The notes below the pieces were generated by a model. It searched no databases, was not told where the DNA came from, and was given only the letters and a program-made list of their open reading frames with translations. 64,000 nucleotides of DNA from the NCBI GenBank assembly GCA_038501625.1, contig JAZAYU010000061.1, positions 112,803 to 176,802 of the forward strand, given 5' to 3'. The translations under genes were made by a program, and so were the position numbers. This document shows, piece by piece, positions 42,171-53,832 of the stretch. Every line of letters starts with the position of its first letter. The first letter of the stretch is position 1. This stretch comes from Corbicula japonica (lineage: Eukaryota > Mollusca > Bivalvia > Venerida > Cyrenidae).

Positions 42171-43058
42171 TGGAGTGAACAAATATATCAATTTATTTGC
42201 TGGTTCATGTCATGAAGTGTTGTTAAAATCAATCATCAATTAATTGTCTTTTAAAACTTTTAAATCTAAGTATGGAAATCAATTTTTAGTGGCTAATATT
42301 TCAAGGAATCATATTATTAACATAAATTTATTTAAAAGAAAACATGTTAAAGCAAAAAGTACCTCTGGCTTGTCGGTGATTTATGTGCCACATTTATTAT
42401 AAAATAACTTGGATGCACAACTGAATTGGTCAATACTGTAACCAATTTGTATTATGCTGAAGATTTTTGCATTTAATTATTATTAAGTTTCATAAAATGA
42501 ATACAATATATATTTTATTTACATTTGTGAAATTGAAAAAGTGATTAACATTAAGTTCTCCATTTTCGTAAAATGTTACACATTTTCTTGTTTTGTCAAA
42601 ACATGTCAAAAGATAATGCGGGGAAATTATGGTAGATCCAACAAATTAACAGCGAAGCTGGTGTGGCCATTATAAACTACTTTTTAAAATTTCGTGATCT
42701 GTGATGATACAGGTATCATTCACATGGCAGAATTAACTTATTTTTGAAACATCCGTAATCCTTTTTCTGTATCACGTTTTTCTGGTCTAGTTGACACTGA
42801 AAACAATGTGTTTAACCATATTTATCAATTCTTTTACTGTTTGGGTTTTCTATGAAATAATGCCTGTCTTTGTGGTTTTTCCTAGAATTTTACTTAATCT
42901 GAATATTGTTGTCAAATATGTTGCAAGGAATAATATTGCACTTTGGGGTTAATCAAACTAATTTATTTTCAAAAGCATGTAAGTGCAAAAAGTTGACTTA
43001 CTTAACAAACTTCAGAAAATTTTCCTAACAATTACGTAGCACACAAGGCATAAATTTT
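42171..43058. other. 0.9 kb AT-rich, nothing recognised
   Basis: No repeat partner or coding exon seen. Confidence 0.4.
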
Positions 43059-43128
43059 ACTCTTTTACTCAATATATAGGGCATTTAACATGACTGTGTG
43101 TGACCAGTGTAAATCAAGATCAAGAAAA
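43059..43128. mobile_element. P-family MITE, 5' fragment
   Basis: TTTTACTCAATATATAGGGC and GTGTGACCAGTGTAAATCAA. Confidence 0.45.
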
Positions 43129-43380
43129 TAGCAGATGATGTGATGATTTTCATATATTTACTTAAACACACTAAACTTCTTTTTTCCCCTAAAGGACAGA
43201 ATGAATTGTTCACCTTGATGCAGCTACATTGAAGATCCAGATCTGAGCCAGAATATCAAGTCGGCGTGAGAAGAATTTTCATGTAGTTACAACAATGGCA
43301 AAAAATGGAAAGGCAATATATATTTTTGCACAACCAAACAGATTTATGGTTATGTTTTTAGGATATTCATTGTTTGCTTT

Positions 43381-43951
43381 TTAAGGTAGATGGACACGTT
43401 CGTGACATTAGAAGGACGAAAATGGACTATCTCTTAGATTTCAATGAAATTTATACCAAAGATAGTTCAAATCATTCACTTTTTAGAAATTATATTTTTG
43501 ATTCCGGTTTATGGCGTCTTCAGAGAATAACAAGCATCACCTGGCGGTCACTAATTTTCATGTGATTTTTGCCGTTAACGGCTTGTAAACAAATACAAAA
43601 ACAATTTTTTCTTGTTTTATATACATAATTACAATAAAATATCAATTTAAGAGAATGTTTATAATAAAAATGGAATATCTTGCTTTGTTTTCATTAAATT
43701 TAATCTAAACGACATTGAGTACATTGGTTTTTGCACGTTAAAATAACGACGATTCTAGCGATTTAACGCACTATAACTTTATCAAATGGACGGTGACATA
43801 TAAATTTTTTGGAATGTATGGAATGCTGAAATTTTTCTGAAGAAAATAAGTAAAAAATAAAAAGGGGTTATCCCGGCAAATTTTTTCAATTTTTGTTTTA
43901 AAAAAGAATTAGGTGTTAGATTTTGGCACAACGTCGCTTGTGAATTTTGAC
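43381..43951 (+). mobile_element. R repeat, left copy of an inverted pair
   Basis: Starts TTAAGGTAGATGGACACGTT and continues through ATGGCGTCTTCAGA, CACCTGGCGGTCACTAATTT and GATTCTAGCGATTTAACGC to GTCGCTTGTGAATTTTGAC. It is the reverse complement of 45849-46408 throughout. A short frame (43374-43565) lacks known domains. Confidence 0.8.
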
Positions 43952-45848
43952 ATAAACTTCGAAAGTGTAGGCGCAATAAACAAAATGAGGTCGCAATTTG
44001 TGCTAATATCTTTCACATAATCTTCGTTTCATTTTGTTATAATTGATAAAAATCGTAGATCCAGTGGCAAATCCAGGATCTGATGTGAGTGGTGAAGTAT
44101 TTAATGAAACGAAATTTAACAATAAAACAGTAAAATGTACGCATCTTAAAAATTACATCTTTTAAATGAGTTAACAAATTTTTTCGGTCGTTCCCAGAGA
44201 GCATCTAGCTTTTAAAATACTTAAATGTAAATGCTTTATTATAATTTTCATAATTTTTCTTTAATTTTGAGATTAGATTATCTAGAGCTGTTTTGGAATT
44301 TGCATCCCCGTCTGAATCCACAAGTGTACACCCGTTGTAACAATAGAGCAAAAAGGGAGATAACAAATATTCTTTTTTTAAATAGGCTTTGTTCCAATGT
44401 CTCAATTATTTTTAAAATAAATTAAGCATAGTTTATTATTTTGTATAAAAGCTATTAATTTTCATAAAACAACGACAGAATATTATACAATTGTCTTGAA
44501 TGTATTATATTATTGTATAACTATAGAATAAATGCAACATTTTCGTTCACGTGTATATCACAGTTTGTTTTCTATATATAAGCTTGATATCATAGATTGA
44601 GCACTTTCGACCCTATTTATTCGCAGTTCATGTTTCAATAATACTAAAAAAAACACTGCACATATTAACCGTGTTTTTCTGCGATTTGTTTTCATCAACA
44701 TGAGTACACACAATTTACAACATTCCCAAAGTTCAATAGCTTTATGGTAAATCTCTGCATAATACATTGTAACATTTTGATTATGGTAATGATAATAGCT
44801 CACATGTATGCAATTAGGGGTTAAGATGATGTCTGGTTTACAGGATATTCTATGGTATCATAGCTTTGTCATGCTAGCAAATGTCACCATTATGGCAAAT
44901 GTAAAGCATCACTGTCAGGACGGCTATAGTCAATAAACTGCCATGCATATGAAGTGTCTGCCAATGCACCGAAATGTCGGCCCAAAACCATCACTGAACC
45001 CCGTTCACAGTGATCTATTGCCATGACAATACGCTTATTGTTCTTATGGAGACATCCTGATATTGCGTGGTAAAGTGAACACGTTTTAAATCTGAGAGTG
45101 TCAAGTTCATTGTACTGTGTTCAGTTTCAAATAGTCAGCTTTATGAGATTTGAGACTGGTCTTCATTCTCAGTGTTGTAACGATGCGCTGGGCCCAGTTT
45201 TCCGTTTTTCCATTATCTCTGTATATATGTATATTATTAATGTTAACCGATGGCAATTGAAATGGCCGATATTTTTGATAGATCGCTTTGCCAGAAACAT
45301 TCCAATAGCTCAAGATCTTACTGTTTTTATATAGTTCTGTTCGTTTAAATAAACTACAGCAATTTGTTTAAAAATCTGATTAGCTGCTTGTTTGAATTTG
45401 GGTCCAAGTGCACTGTATCAATGCTTATCAAAAGTGTTCACTGGTTGCTCTTTTCACAATGAGATTCTTTTTCTTCATCCGTTAGTTAAATTCAAGTTCA
45501 ATCTGTAACGTTTCATTGGCAACTAGTATAACTTTGCAATGTATTGTGGAATACAGGTCACTGACAATATTTTACGAAAAACGGTTGGGTAACGACTGTA
45601 CTTTATTAAGGTAAAATAAATTGTACTTATGTTTTGCAGGATCGCCAATCTTCATTATAAAAATTATGCTGAGTTATTTTTTTTGTGCCACATAATTGTT
45701 TCCCTGGTCAAGTGAAAGCATTCTTATGTAATAAAATATAGGTTTATTACAGTGTTTGATTTCTTTGTACACTGCTACTTTAACAAAACAAAAGTATCAC
45801 AACGTGTCATGATGTATGATGTTTTTCCCGTTTCACGTTGATGTCCGA
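43952..45848. other. Region between the R inverted repeats
   Basis: Contains an H half copy at 45135-45195 (GAGATTTGAGACTGGTCTTC) and the small palindrome ATCACTGAACCCCGTTCACAGTGAT at 44990-45014. No transposase-like frame was found, so if R is one long-TIR element it is non-autonomous or decayed. Confidence 0.5.
45135..45195. mobile_element. H-family half copy
   Basis: TTTATGAGATTTGAGACTGG, TCTTCATTCTCAGTGTTGTA and GGGCCC; only the distal arm. Confidence 0.5.
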
Positions 45849-46408
45849 GTCAAAATTCTCAAGCAACGTTATCGACAAAATTCACGTCAGCTTCTTTATT
45901 TCAATCCGAAATTGCAAAAAATTTGCCGGGATGACCCCTTTTTATTTTTTACTTATTTTCTTCAGAAATATTTCAGCATCCATACATTCCAAAAAATCAA
46001 TATGTCAGCGTTATAGTGCGTCAAATCGCTGGAATCGTCGTTCTTTTATCGTGCAAAAAGCAACGTACTCAATGTCATTTACATTAAATTAAATGAAAAC
46101 AAAGCACGATTATCCATTTTTATTATAAACATTCTGTTAGATTTATATTTTATTGTAATTATGTATATAAAACAACAAGAAAAATTGTTTTTGTATTTTT
46201 TTACACGCCGTTAACCGCAAAAATCACATAAAAATTAGTGACCGCCAGGTGGCACTTGTTATCATCTGAAGACGCCATAAATCGGAATCAAAAATATAAT
46301 TTTCAAAAAGTGAATGATTGGAACTATTTTTGGTATAAATTTCATTGAAATCTAAGAGATTGTCCATTTTCGGCCTTCTAACGTCACCAACATGTCCATC
46401 TACCTTAA
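45849..46408 (-). mobile_element. R repeat, right copy of an inverted pair
   Basis: Ends CATGTCCATCTACCTTAA, the inverse of the left copy's start, with TTAA at 46405-46408. Identity to the left copy is high but with many scattered substitutions, so the two are not recent duplicates. Confidence 0.8.
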
Positions 46409-46514
46409 GTTATTGGTAAGGATGGGATCAAAGGCCAAAAGCAGTATTGCTGTTTTCGTTAGGTATTTTGAAATTGTTTTCCTGTTATATCCATGTTTGT
46501 TATTACGTTTAGGA

Positions 46515-46850
46515 AGTGGTCATACTGCAACGTACTGCCAGTATCACAATTTAATAGTATTATTACGTTTTGTCACGAAAAACAATCTCACCAATTACGT
46601 TCCACAAGTTCACACATAAGTATACACGCAGTGCAAAAGTCAACATCCCTGACCGATTATACGGAAACTACGTCTGCAATGTAAGATTAAAAACAATGTA
46701 CCTGTATGACCAGTATCACAATTGTACATTTATTCACACCTTTGTTTCCGAACAAAACTCTCACGAATTATGTTTCACAACTACAAACAGGTGTATATGC
46801 AGTGCAACAGTCAACATCCCTGACCCATTATACCAAAGGTCCCAGCTACC
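46515..46850. repeat. Diverged tandem duplication, about 180-bp unit
   Basis: CCAGTATCACAATTTAATAG, CAGTGCAAAAGTCAACATCC and CCTGACCGATTATAC at 46538-46660 recur as CCAGTATCACAATTGTACAT, CAGTGCAACAGTCAACATCC and CCTGACCCATTATAC at 46709-46840. A 103-codon frame spans both, with repeated VNIP, but no known domain. Confidence 0.6.
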
Positions 46851-46910
46851 GTTGTTTAAAAAAATAGTCAAGGAGAACTGATAATTTAAAGATATTTAAA
46901 AAAAAAACTC

Positions 46911-47151
46911 TTAACCCTTTCCTGTACAGATACACCTTTATTGCCAGGGCAAACAGTTTAGATCAAGATCAGCCGGCACATCCATGCCGCCTGATCAGGA
47001 TCTAAACTGTTCGCTTTTGATTTATTAGGTTATTTCTGACCAAAATGCGACCAGTGCAGATCCTGATCAAATAGCACGGATGTGCCGGCTGATCTAGATC
47101 TGCACTGGTCGCACATGCGTAAAAATGCGTATCTGTACAGGAAAGGGTTAA
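46911..47151. mobile_element. P-family MITE, best-preserved copy (CTGTA subfamily)
   Basis: The outer TIR TTAACCCTTTCCTGTACAGA plus TAC is a perfect 23-bp inverted repeat with exact TTAA at both ends. The left (GTTTAGATCAAGATCAGCCG) and right (GCCGGCTGATCTAGATCTGC) hairpins are nearly intact. A good reference copy for the family. Confidence 0.95.
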
Positions 47152-47360
47152 AAAGCGATGTCAAACAGTTCCCATGGTACTATTCGTTAAACATTTGTTA
47201 ATATGTTTTTTTGCAAAACAACTCACATTAATACATATCAGAACAAAAATACAAACATTTGTGAAATTATGCCATTATCGCCCCACATTAAAAGTAAGCA
47301 CAAATATAGTCGACAGCCTCATGGGCCGCCGACTAATAATCTAACTTTACCTCACCAAGT

Positions 47361-47578
47361 ATTGTCCAACAATATTGACCTGGCACTTCATTAATTTTCG
47401 TAAATGTCATTGGATAAACACAGGTATCAGCGAATACACCGATATATTTACACGTCAGTAATGTGTGGTGTATTTGGATAGATGCCGGACTACCGATTGG
47501 AAGTAGATCGTAACATTTACAAAATTTAACAAATATGGGGTCAAATGCAAGAGTGCCAGGTCAATATTGTTGGACAAT
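47361..47578. mobile_element. Short MITE with perfect 27-bp TIR
   Basis: ATTGTCCAACAATATTGACC followed by TGGCACT, and its exact inverse at the right end. The 218-bp element contains ACTCTTGCATTTGACCCC on its minus strand just inside one TIR, the sequence amplified at 41311-41655. Non-coding. Confidence 0.9.
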
Positions 47579-47784
47579 TTGTTTATATAAGCCAAATGTT
47601 TAGAAAAAACAGTCAGTTAACATCTGGGAACTTGCCAACTTTAGTATGGCAAGGGTAAAAAAAAACTACACTGTTGGAGACAGAAAAGTAATATCAATAT
47701 TTTGTTCAGAACAGTTTTCGATTTACAGATAAGGTATTGTTAAGTACCTTTCATGAGAATTACTTCCTGTAACTGGAAACATAT

Positions 47785-48009
47785 TTAACCCTTTCCTCCA
47801 TAAAGACACCTTTATTTCGGGGGGCAAACAGTTTAGATCCAGATCAGGCGGCACATCTGTGCCGTCTGCTCAGGATCTAAACTGTTGGTTTTTTATTTAT
47901 TAGGTTATTTCTGACCAAAATGCAACCAGTGCAGATCCTGATCAGACGGCACGGATCTTACACTGGTCTCACATGCATAAAAAGGCGTATAAATAGAGGA
48001 AAGGCTTAA
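47785..48009. mobile_element. P-family MITE, full length
   Basis: TTAACCCTTTCCTCCATAAA to ATAGAGGAAAGGCTTAA with TTAA ends; the right hairpin has a deletion. Confidence 0.85.
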
Positions 48010-48047
48010 AATGCCAATATATGCAATAAGAACATAAATGCTCATAT

Positions 48048-48284
48048 AACTAGAATTTGGTGTTCCAAGGAACACAATGTGTCATCTAAAGTTGCATTTG
48101 AAAGGGGCATAACTCAAACAAATAGTGAAACAGGAGTTATCCTTCTTGTTGTCACCAATGGCTTTGTTCATGTAGATGTTATATTTCAAGTATTATTTTA
48201 GTGAATAGGACAAGTACTTTTAAAGTTTTAGGCAACATAAAATTTCATACTAAAGTTAGGGACTACCGACTGCCGCCACCAGAA
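48048..48284 (+). mobile_element. W-type element, 5' part
   Basis: AACTAGAATTTG followed by the perfect hairpin GTGTTCCAAGGAACAC (48060-48075), then GAAAGGGGCATAACTCAAAC and TTCTTGTTGTCACCAATGGC. No 3' terminus. Confidence 0.6.
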
Positions 48285-48350
48285 AATAGGATCTACATTA
48301 TTTGCTTTTTGATTCATAACATTATATCTGACCAATATGCAACCAGTCTC
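48285..48350. mobile_element. P-family fragment
   Basis: TAGGATCTACATTATTTGCT, TTTTGATTCATAACATTATA and TGACCAATATGCAACCAGT. Confidence 0.55.
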
Positions 48351-48363
48351 CAGTTCTATAAAT

Positions 48364-48618
48364 AGGGGCACGTCAAGGAAAAAGGTACCTTTGGTCATAT
48401 TTAGTGGTATTTTAGTTTTTAATAAATTTAGAAAGAATTTACAACTATAAATCAATTTCTTATAACTAAAATGTGATTTTGTTACACATTTTGACAATAA
48501 AATAATATGTTTTTACCCAAATAAGCATAATCAATAATGTCGTCTGCTCAAATTTATGACCTCATTTCAAAGATTTACGTCAACTGCCCAAAGGTACCAT
48601 TTTCCGTGACACACACCA
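48364..48618. mobile_element. K-family MITE
   Basis: GGGGCACGTCAAGGAAAAAG then GTACCTTTGG, to CAAAGGTACCATTTTCCGTG. Same orientation as 29402. Several TIR positions have decayed. Confidence 0.75.
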
Positions 48619-49044
48619 ATATAAGTAACATATGTCTCCTAAGCAACAGATCTCTTCTACACAACTGGCATCTGCATATTTGTAAGACTTCACTGTCTGG
48701 TGTAGTACGCTCAACAAAAAAATAAACATGACACTGCATATTTCATTTATTTTCTGATTGAAAAATTGAAAAACTATGCTATTGTGGTTGGAAATGAAAA
48801 TTGAATCTGTTCTTTGCATTTTGATATTTCTTACATAATTGAAACATAATACAAGATCTTTTGCCATTACTATTTATGTAAGGGTGCAAAAATAGCTTTT
48901 GTTTATGTATCTCAATAGTTATTCAAAGTTACAGAGCGTCAGATTTATTTTCTTCTTGCAGAGTATCTAAGAAAGGATGCATACAATGCATAAACCAACA
49001 TAATTTACTTTTTCCATTAAATTTATCTGGGAGAACTATTCGGC

Positions 49045-49170
49045 CCTTAACCTAAAAAAATACACCTTTATTGAGTTGACGAACAATTTGGATCTAGATC
49101 TACAGGCATATCTGTGATCAGGATCTACACTGTTCACTTTTAGATATATTTGGTTATTTCTGATCAATCT
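49045..49170. mobile_element. P-family MITE, left part
   Basis: CCCTTAACCTAAAAAAATAC, TTTGGATCTAGATCTACAGG and GATCAGGATCTACACTG; right half missing. Confidence 0.6.
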
Positions 49171-49228
49171 CCATAAATCACTGGTTGAGAATTTTGCAAT
49201 TATTTCAGGTTTTAAACGGCAGCTGTAA

Positions 49229-49831
49229 GAATAAACCCTTTCCTCCATAAATACGCATTTTTTTACGCGTGTGCAACCAGTGTAGATCCAGATCAGCCAG
49301 CACATCTGTGCCGTTTGATCAGGATCTGCATTGGTCGCAGTTTAGTCAGAAATAACCCTATGAATCAAAAGGCGAACAGTTTAGATCCTGATCAGACGGC
49401 ACGGATGTGTCGGCTGATCTAGATATAAACTATTCGCCCAGGCAATAAAGCTGTGTCTATGGAGGCAGGGCTTTTTCAAGGGGTTTTGGGAAAAAGGCCC
49501 TTGCTCAAATTGGGAATTTTTTTTTACATGGTACACACTGGTTTTACACAGGTTGCATACAAAAATTCAAGGAATGTAGGTTTTACAGATCACTGATCAA
49601 AAGTTAACAAACTAATGTTGCAAATTGAAAGTCCCTTAATTATATGGATTCTCTTTTATGTTTCTATTTTATAGGCAAAAACGTTATTTTTATTGAAACA
49701 GGAATTTTTTTCTTGAAATTGGGAAATTTTTTCTTGAATTAGGGAAAAATGAACCCTATTTGGCATTGGGAATGGGGCCCATTATCATCCCCATGAGACT
49801 AGCTGAAAAAGCCCTGGGAGGAAAGGGTTAA
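49229..49831. mobile_element. P-family MITE interrupted near its right end by a hAT-like element
   Basis: AATAAACCCTTTCCTCCATA to the split right arm TATGGAGG ... GGAGGAAAGGGTTAA. Without the insert and one duplicated GGAGG, the right arm is the standard TATGGAGGAAAGGGTTAA. Confidence 0.85.
49466..49816. mobile_element. hAT-like non-autonomous element with 5-bp duplication
   Basis: CAGGGCTTTTTCA and TGAAAAAGCCCTG are perfect terminal inverted repeats. GGAGG flanks both sides (49461-49465 and 49817-49821). CAGGG ends are typical of hAT elements; a 5-bp rather than 8-bp duplication is seen in some hAT groups. Inside, GGCATTGGGAATGGGGCCC is the only GC-rich block. 351 bp, non-coding. Confidence 0.8.
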
Positions 49832-50383
49832 ATCTGGGTACTTGGGATAAAACTTACAAAACATTTTCAAGTTACAAAGACTAGGCTCATTGAAATTTTC
49901 TACATTGTTATAAAATGGACTGAATTGAAGTAAGTGAGACAGACCTGGATATTTATTTTAGGAAAATTCATATCAATAACTCGAGTAATGTTAAAGATAC
50001 AACCCAACTGCAAAATTATTTTAAAGGAAGGAACAAGTTAAACAACTGCTAAATTTTATTGAAAGTGAATAGTTCTGCTGAAAAGAGTGACATTCATTTA
50101 AAGTTCCATATAAAGGTAATATTACATATAAACGACATAATATGCTTAACATTTTAATACAGTATTGAGAGAAAAGAGGCATACAATTACTGTGGAACAA
50201 TTGCAAATTTTTTCAATGGTAAACCTTTAGTTATTGCTTTTCTATTTCTAATAGGCTGTGCCCTGGTCAGATTAATGTGTTTAAACGCAAGTCAAAAAGT
50301 CAAATCATAACAAAATAACAAACACCATATCTAGGAAAAGTGAACTAATAATAAATATTGATTGTAAAGGAAATTACAAATGC
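49832..50383. other. AT-rich stretch, nothing recognised
   Basis: No repeat partner or exon seen. Confidence 0.35.
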
Positions 50384-50959
50384 TTAACCCTTTCCTCCAC
50401 AGACACACGTTTGTTGCATGGGCGAACAGTTTAGATCCAGATAACCCAGCACATTCGTGCCATCTGATCAGGATCTAAACTGTTCACTTTTTTATTTGTT
50501 AGGCTATTTATGACCAAAATGCGACCAGTGCAGATCCGGATCAGATGGCAAAGATATGCAGGCTTATCTGGATCTACACTGGTTGCACATGCGTAAAAAT
50601 GCGTACCGTATATTCCCTATTAAACGCCCCTCCCCTAATAAACGCCCCCAGTCTTTTTTCAAAAGTAAACGAGTGACTTACAATGACATGACAATCTTTA
50701 ATCTCTCAGCATTAATCCAAATGAATACATTTCATCATTTCGCTGTGAAAAATTTCATTTTAGGTTAAGTTTTTTAAAAATAAGTTATAGGAAAATGACA
50801 AAATTGTTTCCTATGGTTATTTATTAAAAAATAACACAATTATTGAAAACTACATTTTGTCAATAGTTGGTCTCTATTAAACGCCCCCCCTTTGCAAAAT
50901 GTAACGCCCCCAGGGGCGTTTAATACAGAATATACGGTATATATGGAGGAAAGGGTTAA
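50384..50959. mobile_element. P-family MITE interrupted by a TA-flanked MITE
   Basis: TTAACCCTTTCCTCCACAGA to ATGCGTA, then after the insert TATATGGAGGAAAGGGTTAA. TTAA at both outer ends. Confidence 0.85.
50606..50937. mobile_element. TIR MITE (CCGTATATTC ends) in a TA site
   Basis: CCGTATATTCCCTATTAAAC then GCCCC, and the inverse of the right end CCGTATATTCTGTATTAAAC then GCCCC, form a TIR of about 25 bp with two mismatches. TA flanks both ends. The right TIR is doubled (AACGCCCCCC and CAGGGGCGTTTAATA). Target choice points to Tc1/mariner or pogo, an inference. Confidence 0.8.
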
Positions 50960-51035
50960 GAAGTGGCTCCAATTAATTCAGCATTGTGCAGTCCTGTGCA
51001 TGATGAAATTTTAAGTTTAATGCTGTATCACAATA

Positions 51036-51138
51036 GCAAACAATCTAAATCCTGACAAAATGGTATGGATCTGCCAGCTGATCTGGATCTACACTGGTCA
51101 AAATTGTAATAAAATGTGTATATATGGAATAATGTTAA
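51036..51138. mobile_element. P-family MITE, right half
   Basis: CAGCTGATCTGGATCTACAC to ATATGGAATAATGTTAA. Confidence 0.65.
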
Positions 51139-53352
51139 TGGACTAAATAAACTAATCTTTCTATCATGATTAGGGAAGTCGGCATACATTGTCCACAACA
51201 TTGTTTTACAGACAATTACTGACTAATTCACCAACTGAAATGCACAGTAAAAAGCTGATCTGGGTCTAAAATACAGTTCACACTCGTTGTGTCAAACTCG
51301 CTTACGTTGAAACATCGGTTATCTCGAATTATTTTTAAGGTCCCGTCAAAAGTTGTTCTTTTTTACATATAATATTACGCCGCTTAACTCAAATTCGACT
51401 TAAACAATGTTTTTATAAGTCGAAGTAAATTTAGAACTCGCAGGCTAAATTATGCTATATAAAATCATCGGATAAGTTGAAGTGTGAAACTTGCCACGGT
51501 TGAACAATGCCAGAGAGAACTTGTTAGCAAACAAGATACAATTATTTAGTAATAATAATTATCAATTATCACCTTTTCAGTAAAATATTTGCTTATTTAA
51601 TGCATTCAGGAGTAAAATATTCATATTCGTAAATGTAATTAATTTCAGTTTAAAAAAAAACCCATTTAATTACAACTATAGTGACATTGTGACAACCAGG
51701 CCGATAAAATATGAGTTCATCCATTTAGGACAACAAATGCAAGAACTTGGTTCAAACGTTTCAACTCTCCCCCAAGACTGAAGCACAAAAAGCTCCAAAT
51801 TAACCATTATGGGGTGAGTATTAATTTGAATTTGTTTATGTAATTCAAAAATCAACGAAAGACGATATTAACACTCAGAGTGAAGATCAAATGACGAAAT
51901 AAACAAACACCGAAATTTAACGATGATGTTTTTTAACATGTAATAAATATAATCGAGTTAATATATTGTTTCAGTTCTGTTTTGTTAAACTAATTGATCC
52001 ATTGAAATGTACAAATACGTGTTCTTGGGCATGAACGAGTACTAAGCACTCACAATCATGTCAGCATTAGAAACAAATAGGTATAATATTCGTGCATTGA
52101 CGCCAATTCGGCTGTGTAGAACTTGGGACATCTCAAATTAAAATATATTGTCCCGACGACTTCGACACAACTAGTGTGGACTGTAGTTGCAAATGTGATA
52201 ATGCTTATGGTTATATTAACAAATGATATTCTAATAAACAAGGAATACTTTCAAATGATGCTTTATAGCTCAAAATATATATTATGTATAATGATGTTTT
52301 CTTTTTACCATATTTAAGTGTGGATGCAAATACTTTGTCATTTTGAAATCATTGCATCATTAAATAAAGAATCAAAATTTCAGTAAGTCAGGCGGAAACT
52401 AACCATAAAATATTATATTTACACTTCAATTTCATCCTCTATGATAAAAGTCTTATTCATGTAACGTATCATAAATATTGATGGTTAGGCACCAGTAACA
52501 CAGTCGGTCGTTGCCCAATATATTATTTTATTTAAAGTTACTCGCTGTTTTGGTCAGTTGCTATGTGTGAGGTTTTCTGTTAACCAGCCATTGGTGATGG
52601 ACAAGAAATCAATCGGCTAAATAAATATTTCATAGGTTGCTGGCCGGAGACCGAAACCAACTCAAACAGGAATGTGTCGGTGATAAGGATGATTTTATCG
52701 GTAAAAATACTGAAATACTAACGTTTTTTGTTGTTTGTAAATCAGAGCTAAATCGGGTGTAACGCTGATAAATCGGTGTTTAATAGCCAATCATCAGTCG
52801 TTCAACACTTTCCGTCAGATATGGCTGGTGATTGATATTTGTTTGATCGATGACATCGGTGATTAAGAGCTTGCATATCTCTTGATAAAGGTTGGCGTCG
52901 GATCTTTTTAAAAAAAGTATGTTTAAGTGATGAGAACCGATGACTTTTTCAGTTTACCGAAAAACATCACCGATGACATGTCAACAGCAGTCATTTGGTC
53001 ACAGATTGATTCCCTATTAACCACCGATTAAAACCGACTAAATCCCACGCTTTCTCATCTTTTTTTCTAAGGGTTGTAGGTACTTCTCGAAAAAGAAACA
53101 CCAGTGAATTTTACATATAAAGGCTTTTGCATCTAAAAACTATCTGGTGTGCAAAAGCTGAACAACATATCCAACTACCATATGTTGTTGAGATTATACT
53201 GAATGAAAAACCTTGAACTTAAGAAAATTAGAGAACGACTCCTATTGTTTCTACTTCCGTTTCAAGGTCAAAACATTTTGCTGAATCTTTTAAACACCAA
53301 ACATTAATACTCACTGCCCAGAATAAAAGTGAAGAAATGTTTTCTTCTGATG
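51139..53352. other. 2.2 kb with no recognised gene
   Basis: AT-rich. Within 51280-51540 there are segments like ACTCGCTTACGTTGAAAC and GGTTATCTCGAATTA that suggest a decayed TIR element, without clear ends. Around 52500-53050 GATGACATCGGTGATT and CATCACCGATGACATG form loose inverted motifs. No convincing exon. Confidence 0.35.
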
Positions 53353-53506
53353 CCAGGGACCAAGATCATAAAACTAAAGCAGGAGACCAGTCTAAAATCT
53401 CAATCTGATTGGTTGAAATAGGGACTGGCTCCATTTCAGCCAATCAGATGCTTGAGATTGCGACTGGTCTGTCTCCAATCTTAGTTTTATGATCTTTGGC
53501 CCTGGA
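53353..53506. mobile_element. H-family foldback, full length
   Basis: CCAGGGACCAAGATCATAAA to TTTTATGATCTTTGGCCCTGG; one arm has lost TCAAGCA-type bases. Two CCAAT-type cores (GATTGGTTGAAA and TTTCAGCCAATC). Confidence 0.75.
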
Positions 53507-53679
53507 AATTTAGTTTGCATTAGAACTAAGGATTGCTGTTTGAAACCGAAAGTTGACAAGACACGAATCTTTCTTAAATTTGTTTTAAGTTCAATGGCTT
53601 TTCATTGAAACCATCATCTGAACAACATATTGTGTTTGCATATATTAACTGGCTTTTGCACATGTTGCGTATGATCTGT

Positions 53680-53832
53680 GCAAGTATAGATTATAAAACT
53701 GAGATTTGAAGCCAGTCATAAAAAATCCCAAGCATCTGTTAGGCTGAAATGTCGACCAGTCTTCATTTCAGCCAATCAGATCATTGAGATTTGAGACTGA
53801 CTTCCATTCTCAGTTTTATAATCTTGGGGCCT
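53680..53832. mobile_element. H-family foldback, full length, diverged
   Basis: AGATTATAAAACTGAGATTT to TTCTCAGTTTTATAATCTTG; the left CCAAT core is mutated (GTTAGGCTGAAA). Confidence 0.7.

Noticed and set aside
46570..46881. 103-codon plus frame with repeated VNIPD
   Set aside because: Spans a non-coding tandem duplication; the repeated residues follow from the DNA duplication.
52500..53050. Possible foldback with CATCACCGATGACATG motifs
   Set aside because: Inverted matches are short and scattered, with no definable ends.
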